In this document: positions 1-6,935 of the stretch, in pieces
Layout of the letters: each line of letters opens with the position of its first letter
How positions within the stretch are numbered: position 1 is the first letter of the stretch
Assembly (NCBI RefSeq): GCF_038592905.1
Contig: NZ_CP151943.1
Location: forward strand, 4,910,501-4,974,500
DNA: 64,000 nucleotides
Direction: 5' to 3'
Source: Neobacillus sp. FSL H8-0543
Lineage (GTDB): Bacteria; Bacillota; Bacilli; Bacillales; Cytobacillaceae
Position numbers and translations under genes: made by a program
The notes under the pieces: generated by a model
Database searches by the model: none
Told to the model about the DNA's origin: nothing
Seen by the model: the letters and a program-made list of their open reading frames with translations, nothing else

Positions 1-284
1 TTAGTATCCCAACAGGCAGGAATATCAGACATGAATTGGCGGTGGAAGAGAATTCAACCGTCTCTCCTTACTACGATCCAATGATTGCTAAATTAATTGT
101 AACGGCTGAAACTCGTGAGGAAGCAATTGATCGACTACATTCAGCATTAGACTCTTATCACGTCGAGGGTATAAAAACGAATGTTTTATTCCTAAAGGAG
201 CTAACGCTTCACCCCGAATTCCAGTCCGGGGAAACAACGACCCATTTCTTGGAACAAAACAAACTTACTATTACCACTAAATAA
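1..284 (+). CDS. Biotin carboxylase subunit, C-terminal part (5' end outside window)
   Basis: The reading frame is already open at base 3 and runs to the TAA at 282-284, so this is the 3' end of a longer gene. The motif SPYYDPMIAKLIV followed by the pattern REEAIDRLHSALD...VEGIKTN is the C-terminal domain of biotin carboxylase (AccC, or the BC part of propionyl/methylcrotonyl-CoA carboxylases). The enzyme carboxylates biotin on BCCP using ATP and bicarbonate. The acyl-CoA genes that follow suggest a catabolic acyl-CoA carboxylase rather than the housekeeping fatty-acid AccC, but this fragment alone cannot separate them. A TTG at 36 could be misread as a start; it is internal. Confidence 0.88.
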   Translation, partial: SIPTGRNIRHELAVEENSTVSPYYDPMIAKLIVTAETREEAIDRLHSALDSYHVEGIKTNVLFLKELTLHPEFQSGETTTHFLEQNKLTITTK

Positions 285-335
285 CAAGGCAATTTTATAA
301 AATAACAGTTACCTATATAGGAGGAAGTTAAGTAG

Positions 336-1316
336 ATGAAGAGTTGGATTGTAAATAAATTAGGTGACCCTAAGGATGTATTAGAGTTAAAAGAGTTAAT
401 GGTTCCATCTGTTAAAGAGGGGGAACTATTAATTCAAGTGGAAGCTTCCTCCCTAAATTTTTTCGACATACTACTCTGTCAAGGTAAATATCAAGAAAAG
501 CCGCCGACTCCATTTACACCAGGTGCTGAGATTTCTGGAATTGTGCGTGCAGTTGGAGAAGGAAGTCGGTTTAAGACGGGTCAGCGAGTAGTAGCAACTC
601 CACCGTTACCTAATGGCGGATTATCTGAATGGGTTAGTGTCCCAGAAGATTCTGTATATATCATCTCTGATTCCTTGTCTCCTAGTGAAGCTGCATCCAT
701 GTTTATTACCTATCAAACCTCTTACTATGCCTTATATCACCGTGCCAATATTCAAAAAGGGGAAGTTCTATTAGTTCATGCAGGAGCTGGCGGTGTTGGC
801 TCGGCTGCCATTCAGCTTGGTAAATCAAGAGGAGCGAAGATTATCGCAACTGCAGGTGGTCCTGAAAAGGTTAAATTATGCAAAGATCTTGGAGCTGACA
901 TCACCATCGATTATCTGACTGAAGATTTTGTTGAAATCGTGAAAAAGGAAACAGACGGACGTGGAGCCGATGTCATTTATGATCCTGTTGGCGGAGATAT
1001 TTTTGATCGTTCGAGAAAATGTATCGCCTTTGATGGACGTATTTTGGTCATTGGGTTTGCTGGCGGCCGAATTCCAAATGCCCCGGTAAATCATGCCTTG
1101 ATTAAAAATTATTCCATTGTCGGAGTCCATTGGGGTTTGTTCCGCAAATTACATCCCGATAAAGTGATTGAGATTCACGAAGATTTAATGAGGCTTTTTG
1201 AGCAAGGGTTAATAAAGCCATTAATTTACCGTGTGTATGATTTTAAGGATGTCCCATTGGCATTAGATGTACTTGCAGATCGTCAAACCTTTGGGAAATT
1301 AGTAGCTTTGCCATAA
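336..1316 (+). CDS. NADPH:quinone oxidoreductase-type MDR dehydrogenase
   Basis: 326 residues, the normal size for the zinc-independent quinone oxidoreductase branch of the MDR superfamily. An N-terminal GroES-like domain (about residues 25-125, with the PGAEISGIV motif) is followed by a Rossmann domain whose HAGAGGVGSAAIQLGK loop binds NADP(H). The structural-zinc cysteine cluster of alcohol dehydrogenases is not visible. The start has an AGGAGG site at 320-325. It lies 51 bp after the carboxylase gene and 41 bp before the acyl-CoA dehydrogenase gene, so all are probably one transcript. Likely role: reduction of an enoyl or quinone-like intermediate in the same acyl-CoA pathway; the substrate is not predictable. 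Confidence 0.85.
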   Translation: MKSWIVNKLGDPKDVLELKELMVPSVKEGELLIQVEASSLNFFDILLCQGKYQEKPPTPFTPGAEISGIVRAVGEGSRFKTGQRVVATPPLPNGGLSEWVSVPEDSVYIISDSLSPSEAASMFITYQTSYYALYHRANIQKGEVLLVHAGAGGVGSAAIQLGKSRGAKIIATAGGPEKVKLCKDLGADITIDYLTEDFVEIVKKETDGRGADVIYDPVGGDIFDRSRKCIAFDGRILVIGFAGGRIPNAPVNHALIKNYSIVGVHWGLFRKLHPDKVIEIHEDLMRLFEQGLIKPLIYRVYDFKDVPLALDVLADRQTFGKLVALP

Positions 1317-1357
1317 AGTATTTAAATAAAAAATAATAGGTTTAGGAGCTGAATGGA

Positions 1358-2590
1358 ATGAATTTTTCTTATAGTGATAAGGTAGTTAATTTGCAAAAAA
1401 AAGTGATCAATTTTATGGAAGAGTATGTTTATCCAAATGAAAAGGTCTATCAGGAGCAGTTGAATCAACAGAAGACACGCTGGTCTGCTATACCACCGAT
1501 TATGGAAGAACTAAAACAAAAGGCAAAAACTGAAGGTCTATGGAACTTGTTTTTGCCAGAAAGTGAATATGGGGCTGGTTTAACTAACGTAGAATATGCA
1601 CCATTGTGTGAAATTATGGGCAGATCTGTCATAGGACCGGAAGTGTTTAATTGTAATGCACCAGATACTGGAAACATGGAGGTACTCGTCCGTTATGGGA
1701 CAGAAAGGCAAAAAAAACAATGGCTTGAACCCCTGCTTGCCGGAGAGATTCGTTCGTGTTTTTCGATGACAGAGCCGGATGTGGCTTCGAGTGATGCGAC
1801 AAATATTGAAACAAGTATTGTAAGAGATGGCGATGAATATGTAATTAATGGTAGGAAATGGTGGTCATCTGGGGCTGGAGACCCTCGATGCAAGATTGCG
1901 ATTGTGATGGGAAAAAATGATCCAACCTTACCGTTATATGAACAACAGTCTATGATTCTCGTTCCTTTAAATACACCAGGTGTTAAGATTGAACGGATTT
2001 TACCAGTGTTTGGTTATGATGATGCACCGCATGGTCATGCGGAAATCGTCTATGAAAATGTACGGGTACCAGCAGACAATATTCTTTGGGAAGAAGGCAA
2101 AGGATTCGCTATTGCCCAAGGGCGGCTTGGACCAGGTCGTATTCATCATTGCATGAGATTGATTGGTCTAGCTGAACGTGCCCTTGAAGACCTAACAAAA
2201 CGTGTGCAAAACCGGACTGCTTTTGGTAAAAAAATTGCTGAGCAAGGTGTTGTCCAAGAGTGGATTGCCGATTCCCGAATTGAAATAGAACAAGCACGTT
2301 TATTAACTTTGAAAGCAGCCTATATGATGGATACAGTTGGAAATAAACAAGCAAAGGCAGAAATTGCCATGATTAAAGTAGTTGCTCCAAATATGGCTCT
2401 GCGCGTACTTGATCGAGCTATTCAAGCTTTCGGTGGAGCTGGAGTCAGTGATGATTTCACTCTTGCATATCATTGGGCGAATGCTCGTACGTTAAGACTT
2501 GCTGACGGTCCTGATGAAGTCCATCGTCGCCAAATTGCTAAACTAGAACTTCGAAAATATCAACCAGCCGATTTAGCAACGGTTCGATAA
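1358..2590 (+). CDS. Acyl-CoA dehydrogenase, ACAD10/ACAD11-like
   Basis: 410 residues. It has the acyl-CoA dehydrogenase order of helical N-terminal domain, middle beta domain with the [17 protein letters not shown] flavin/substrate segment, then C-terminal helical domain with [12 protein letters not shown] and FGGAGVSDD. The segments [29 protein letters not shown] and [11 protein letters not shown] are, from memory of the family, very close to human ACAD11. The APH-like kinase that is fused to the dehydrogenase in ACAD10/11 is here the next gene. In that family kinase and dehydrogenase together convert 4-hydroxyacyl-CoA, via a 4-phospho intermediate, into an enoyl-CoA. The pairing supports the same chemistry here, by inference. 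FAD cofactor expected, cytoplasmic. Confidence 0.9.
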   Translation: MNFSYSDKVVNLQKKVINFMEEYVYPNEKVYQEQLNQQKTRWSAIPPIMEELKQKAKTEGLWNLFLPESEYGAGLTNVEYAPLCEIMGRSVIGPEVFNCNAPDTGNMEVLVRYGTERQKKQWLEPLLAGEIRSCFSMTEPDVASSDATNIETSIVRDGDEYVINGRKWWSSGAGDPRCKIAIVMGKNDPTLPLYEQQSMILVPLNTPGVKIERILPVFGYDDAPHGHAEIVYENVRVPADNILWEEGKGFAIAQGRLGPGRIHHCMRLIGLAERALEDLTKRVQNRTAFGKKIAEQGVVQEWIADSRIEIEQARLLTLKAAYMMDTVGNKQAKAEIAMIKVVAPNMALRVLDRAIQAFGGAGVSDDFTLAYHWANARTLRLADGPDEVHRRQIAKLELRKYQPADLATVR

Positions 2591-2696
2591 TTAAATACAG
2601 CAACCTAATTTTAACCATAAGCGGAGGTTCAGGTAGTGGGAGGAAAGGCTTTCACTATCTGAATCTTTTAGAAGCGTGTGAAAGGAGTGAAGGAAA

Positions 2697-3770
2697 ATGT
2701 TTGTATCCTTTCGAGATACGATCAAGGTGCGAAAAGGGGAGGAACTCAATAAAGAGCCTCTTCAGAAATTTATTCAGGAAAATATAACGGAAGCTCCAAT
2801 AGGTGATTTAGAGATTGAACAATTCAGTGTAGGTCATTCTAACCTTACCTATTTATTAAGGATTGGGGAGTGGGAGGCCGTGTTGCGCCGGCCGCCACAT
2901 GGTCCAGTTGCAAAAAAAGCCCATGACATGGGAAGGGAGTATACTATTTTATCTAATTTACATCCGTTATTTCCAACCGCACCAAGACCTTATATTTTTT
3001 CCAATGACACTTCGATTGTTGGCAGTCCTTTTTTTATCATGGAAAGAAGGAAAGGGATTGTATTAGATAATGAGTTTCCGATAAATGTTCATTATAACAA
3101 GGAATTAGGAAGAAAAATTTCTGAATTAATGGTAGATAAATTGGTAGAACTTCATAGGGTTGATTACACGAATACAGAATTACTCAACATTTCACTGCCG
3201 AATGGTTTTATGGGGCGTCAAGTGGCTGGCTGGATTAAGCGGTATGAACATGCTAAAACGGAAGAGATTTCAGGTGTGGATGAGTTAACTTTATGGCTTC
3301 AAACGAATATACCAGTTTCACCAAAACCGACCATCATTCATTATGACTATAAATTGAATAATGCAATGTTTTCAGAGGATTTTGGTAAGATGGAAGGTTT
3401 ATTTGATTGGGAAATGACGACAATCGGTGACCCACTAGCAGATGTTGGGGTAGCGTTAAGTTATTGGGTGGAAGATGGAGATTCTGAAGAATTAAAAAAT
3501 GGCGTAGGCAAATCTATAACCGTTAAAGAAGGTTTCTTTACTCGCGAGGAATTTTTAGAAGATTATGCGGTGAAAAGCGGCCGCGATATTTCTAATATAC
3601 ATTTTTATCTTACATTCTCGTATTTTAAGCTGGCCGTCATTGCCCAACAAATTTATTTCCGTTACCACAATGGGCAGACAAATGATGAAAGGTTTTCAAC
3701 TATGAATCAATCAGTATCAAATTTAATTCAGTATGCATTGTACTACTCAAAGGGAGTATCACCCTGGTGA
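2697..3770 (+). CDS. APH-family kinase partner of acyl-CoA dehydrogenase (ACAD10/11 kinase-domain type)
   Basis: 357 residues of the aminoglycoside-phosphotransferase/choline-kinase fold. Visible motifs: a glycine-poor nucleotide loop (FSVGHSNLTYLLR), the Lys/Arg strand (AVLRRPP), the Brenner catalytic motif HYDYKLNN (about residues 218-225) and the metal-binding FDWEMTTIGDPLADVG. RRPPHGPVAKKAHDMGREY is typical of the kinase domain attached to ACAD10/11 and of the levulinate-pathway kinase LvaA, not of antibiotic-resistance enzymes. It most likely phosphorylates a 4-hydroxyacyl-CoA with ATP. The ATG at 2697 follows GGAGTGAAGGAAA; an internal TTG or GTG start a few residues on cannot be excluded. 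Gap to the upstream gene is 106 bp. Confidence 0.85.
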   Translation: MFVSFRDTIKVRKGEELNKEPLQKFIQENITEAPIGDLEIEQFSVGHSNLTYLLRIGEWEAVLRRPPHGPVAKKAHDMGREYTILSNLHPLFPTAPRPYIFSNDTSIVGSPFFIMERRKGIVLDNEFPINVHYNKELGRKISELMVDKLVELHRVDYTNTELLNISLPNGFMGRQVAGWIKRYEHAKTEEISGVDELTLWLQTNIPVSPKPTIIHYDYKLNNAMFSEDFGKMEGLFDWEMTTIGDPLADVGVALSYWVEDGDSEELKNGVGKSITVKEGFFTREEFLEDYAVKSGRDISNIHFYLTFSYFKLAVIAQQIYFRYHNGQTNDERFSTMNQSVSNLIQYALYYSKGVSPW

Positions 3771-3825
3771 TTTTCCCCCTTTACATTTTATTTGAAGGGT
3801 AAAAAATTAAAGAAAAGGTGATAAA

Positions 3826-4569
3826 ATGCGATTAGAAAAGAAAGTTGCGATCATTACAGGCGGCGGAGGAGGTATAGGGAGAGCTACAGCTATTCGATTT
3901 GCAAAAGAAGGTGCACGAGTCCTAGTTGCAGATATAGGAGAAGAAGCGGGAATCAAAACCGTTCAGTTAATAAAAGAGGGCGGTGGTGAAGCAGAGTTCG
4001 TACGTGTGAATATGACTAAACCAGAAGATGTAGAACACATGGTACAAAAAGCGGTTGATACTTTTGGGAAACTTGACATCCTAATAAACAACGCAGGTGT
4101 GAAGAGTGAAGAGAAAAAGATACCAGATGTTTCGCTAGAAGAATGGCAGGAAGTTTTTGATATCAACACAACAGGTGTCTTTCTGGGAATGAAATATGTG
4201 ATTCCAAAGATGGAATCAGGAGGTTCCATCGTTAACACGGCTAGTATAGCAGGAATTAAAGGCCAAAAGCTGGTGGCCGCTTATTCAGCTTCTAAGAGTA
4301 GTGTCATAGCACTTACAAAGACAGCAGCAACGGAGTTTGGGAAAAAGAATATTCGTGTTAATGCCATTGCTCCAGGAATTATTGATACAGATATGGTAGC
4401 AGATTGGAAAAAAACAAATAAATGGCCAGTATTATCTACTGCCAATGCATTAAATCGAATCGGTAAGCCTGAAGAAATCGCGAATACCATTCTATTCCTA
4501 GCATCAGATGAATCCTCCTTTATTACAGGAGAAACCATCGTTATTGATGGAGGAACATTAAATCTTTAG
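3826..4569 (+). CDS. Short-chain dehydrogenase/reductase (FabG-like)
   Basis: 247 residues, a classical SDR. Cofactor motif TGGGGGIG near the N-terminus, NNAG at about residues 88-91, catalytic Ser in NTASIAG, and the YSASK active site (Tyr/Lys) around residue 150. C-terminal ITGETIVIDGG is the normal end of FabG-type enzymes. ADIG after the second beta strand (Asp) suggests NAD(H) rather than NADP(H). It closes the acyl-CoA operon, so 3-hydroxyacyl-CoA oxidation is the natural guess, but SDR substrates cannot be read from sequence. AAGGTG site before the ATG. Confidence 0.88.
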   Translation: MRLEKKVAIITGGGGGIGRATAIRFAKEGARVLVADIGEEAGIKTVQLIKEGGGEAEFVRVNMTKPEDVEHMVQKAVDTFGKLDILINNAGVKSEEKKIPDVSLEEWQEVFDINTTGVFLGMKYVIPKMESGGSIVNTASIAGIKGQKLVAAYSASKSSVIALTKTAATEFGKKNIRVNAIAPGIIDTDMVADWKKTNKWPVLSTANALNRIGKPEEIANTILFLASDESSFITGETIVIDGGTLNL

Positions 4570-4628
4570 GGGCAAATCACTATTTTGTGCTAGTCCAAAA
4601 GGATCCAAAAAATGATCCTTCAAGAAAA

Positions 4629-4652
4629 CTATGGAAAATCCTCTTTCCATAG
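4629..4652 (+). repeat. Inverted repeat after the acyl-CoA operon
   Basis: Perfect 9-bp arms CTATGGAAA and TTTCCATAG with a 6-nt loop, about 60 bp past the SDR stop codon. No T-run follows, so it is not a standard intrinsic terminator; it could be an operator or an RNA 3'-end stem. Confidence 0.45.
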
Positions 4653-4725
4653 CCACAATCTCTATCAACTAAGTTGATTGGGTGGATTGGTTAAGTAAAT
4701 TAAACGACGTGTAATTAAAATGAAG

Positions 4726-4765
4726 AAGGTAGCATCCCAGCATGTGGGCATGGTACCTTTTTCAT
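4726..4765 (+). terminator. Probable intrinsic terminator of the acyl-CoA operon
   Basis: Arms AAGGTAGCATCCC (4726-4738) and GGGCATGGTACCTT (4746-4759) pair with one bulge, and TTTTTC follows. It lies about 160 bp downstream of the SDR gene. Confidence 0.6.
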
Positions 4766-4878
4766 TTGTGAGTGTTGTCCTCCCTTAGCCTTTACATACA
4801 GAAAATAATGTATAATTAAAACTGAAAGGGTCTTCTTACCTGAAAAGGGAATAATATACTAAATAGAAGACTATATGA

Positions 4879-5175
4879 TGCACAAAACGTATCAAACTAT
4901 TACAATTAAGTAGTTTTATTGGTGATGTAAAAGAGGAACAGGTGGAAGAAAGTGCAGCCTGGAAGGACAGCCTTCACGTATTACAACAGGCACACTCTCT
5001 CTATCAATCTGAGCATTGGCAGCTAATTTTTGAATAAGAGCTACCTATGGACACACCTTATCTGTATAGTTGTAGAACTACTGTAATGGATGGTGCACTT
5101 TTACTTGGTGAGGAAACAAACAATTTGGAAGGGGATCACCTTCGCAAGAAGCAAAAAAGGTCGACTTTTAGTTGA
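4879..5175 (+). pseudogene. Decayed open frame of unknown family
   Basis: One frame is open from 4879 to a TAA at 5035 and then again, in the same frame, to a TGA at 5173: 99 codons with a single internal stop. The residues look coding rather than random (for example HVLQQAHSLYQSEHW and RTTVMDGALLLGEE). There is no convincing ribosome binding site at its front. I read it as the remnant of a gene that has lost its start and gained a stop; the family was not recognised. It ends 47 bp before the Gfo/Idh/MocA gene start. Confidence 0.35.
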
Positions 5176-5222
5176 AGAATTCTTCATTGGTAAATTACGA
5201 TTGGCTAGGAGGATGTAGAAAT

Positions 5223-6266
5223 ATGTCATTTTCGGAGAATACAAGAATAGGTGAATTACTGAATGAGCAAGCCTATAAAAGGGACAGTCAAAAACAAGCA
5301 TATAAATGGGGGATTATTGGACTTGGGGGCATAGCCAAACAGATGGCGGAAGCGATAAGCGGGACAATGGGTTCAGAGCTTTATGCTGTTGCGTCAAAAT
5401 CATTGGATAGAGCAAGGACTTTTACAAAGAATGTTGACGTTCAAAAAGTATACGGATCCTATGAGGAGCTAGTCGACGACCCTGATGTGGATGTAATTTA
5501 TATTGCTAATATTCATTCCCAGCATTTTGAAACAGCTAAGATGGCGTTAATGAAAGGAAAAGCAGTGTTGTGTGAAAAGCCTCTTACTATCAATGCCAAT
5601 CAAGCTGAAGAGCTAATATCCATTGCCCAAAAAAGTAATATATTTTTTATGGAAGCAATGTGGATGAAATTTAATCCTAGTTTAAACAAGCTAAAAGAAC
5701 TGATCAGTGAAGGTAGTATTGGTAAGGTGTTAAAAATTGAAGCAGACTTTTCAATTGAGTTCCCGCCTGATTCAAACCGACGATTGTCAGAGTTCGGGGG
5801 AGGTGCACTTCTTGATTTGGGTATCTATCCGATTACCTTTGCAAATTGGATTGTGGGAAGATTCCCGGATAACATTAAATCAAAATGTATTCTGGCCTCA
5901 ACAGGAGTAGATGGTCTTGACTCTGTTACCTTCGAGTGGAAAACTGGAGAGAAGGCTGAGCTTAGTTTTGGAATAGACCGCCTCGGAACCTTGAGTGCGA
6001 AAGTTTTAGGAACCGATGGTTATATTGAAGTCTTTCCACCTTTTCATGGGGCTCAAGGGATATGCCTTCATAATTCTCAAGAGGTGAAGGAACTTTACCT
6101 TCCCTTTAGAATTAATGGATATGAATATGAAGTGGAAGAGGTAATGCGCTGCCTTGATATGGGCTTGAAAGAAAGTCCGAAAATGCCGCTAATTGAAACA
6201 CTGGAAACAATGAAGCTAATGGATGGATTGCGGTCCGAATGGGGTATCCTATTTCCTTGTGAATAA
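5223..6266 (+). CDS. Gfo/Idh/MocA-family oxidoreductase
   Basis: 347 residues. N-terminal Rossmann domain with WGIIGLGGIAKQMAEAI (about residues 28-44) and the family motif CEKPLTINANQAEEL (Lys-Pro of the active-site loop, about residues 118-132); the C-terminal alpha/beta domain begins near IEADFSIEF and contains GGGALLDLGIYPI. Members are NAD(P)-dependent dehydrogenases of sugars, inositols or dihydrodiols; the substrate cannot be read. I chose the ATG at 5223 because AGGAGG lies at 5207-5212; an in-frame TTG at 5172 would add 17 residues but has no good site. It stands alone, with no obvious operon partner. Confidence 0.85.
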   Translation: MSFSENTRIGELLNEQAYKRDSQKQAYKWGIIGLGGIAKQMAEAISGTMGSELYAVASKSLDRARTFTKNVDVQKVYGSYEELVDDPDVDVIYIANIHSQHFETAKMALMKGKAVLCEKPLTINANQAEELISIAQKSNIFFMEAMWMKFNPSLNKLKELISEGSIGKVLKIEADFSIEFPPDSNRRLSEFGGGALLDLGIYPITFANWIVGRFPDNIKSKCILASTGVDGLDSVTFEWKTGEKAELSFGIDRLGTLSAKVLGTDGYIEVFPPFHGAQGICLHNSQEVKELYLPFRINGYEYEVEEVMRCLDMGLKESPKMPLIETLETMKLMDGLRSEWGILFPCE

Positions 6267-6430
6267 CCCAAATGACTAATGAAAAATTTTTCATAAAGTA
6301 CCTATGAAAAACTTGTTAAGTTCAACTTTATGACTCATTAAAGTTTTTTCTCATTTTCGGTAATTTCTAAATGAATATTTTTATAAAAGGCTATGTTAAA
6401 GGTTATTGTTGATACTATTAATTTTAAGAA

Positions 6431-6622
6431 AATAAATAGACGGAGAAAATCCGCCAATTTGGTAAAAAGCATTAAAAATAGTGTAAATAGAAGGAGAAAT
6501 TCCGCCTATTTATATAAAAAACATAAAAATGCGTGATTTTGCATAGCATAACCGGAAAATCTCCCCTTATATTCCACGAAACGAGCTCCATTTTTCAAAT
6601 AACCGGAAAATCTCCGCTTATT
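6431..6622. repeat. Four copies of a short palindromic intergenic repeat in two orientations
   Basis: Copies at 6431-6455, 6484-6512, 6548-6570 and 6599-6622. The first two carry GGAGAAAATCCGCC or GGAGAAATTCCGCC flanked by AATAG/CTATT; the last two carry CCGGAAAATCTCCGCTTATT or a one-base variant, close to the reverse complement of the first two. Two direct copies therefore face two inverted copies, making a composite inverted repeat. No gene lies in 6267-6935. Confidence 0.65.
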
Positions 6623-6709
6623 TTACTTTCGCTGGTTATTTAAGCGCAAATCAACAGACAAGTTTAACAGAGCCTTATAAAAAATAAAAACCTTGAATAT
6701 TTCAAGAGG

Positions 6710-6760
6710 AAAAGTGCCAGGAACCATCCAATTATATGGAAGTTCCTGGCACTTTTCTAT
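6710..6760. terminator. Long palindrome with GTGCCAGG arms (terminator-like, family B)
   Basis: 15-bp perfect arms AAAAGTGCCAGGAAC (6710-6724) and GTTCCTGGCACTTTT (6742-6756), with a further TCCA/TGGA pairing inside. The same nested design (CCAGG outside, CCATCCA-TGGA inside) recurs at 38189-38233. Its A/T-rich flanks allow termination from either side. Confidence 0.6.
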
Positions 6761-6935
6761 TAAATAAATTGTCTAGTTTAGTGTTGACAATCCAAGTTGT
6801 TCCTCAATCTTTAGAATCCTCGAAAATTGTCGAGAAAGACTCTATGTTTTCCATAAAATCCGTCAATAACTTTTTGAATTTTCTGTTATATTATTCTAGT
6901 AATCTATTAAATATTACATAGAAAGGGATGATTCA

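Noticed and set aside
2697..3770. Aminoglycoside-resistance gene
   Set aside because: The APH fold is shared, but the motifs and the adjacent ACAD10/11-like dehydrogenase point to acyl-CoA metabolism.
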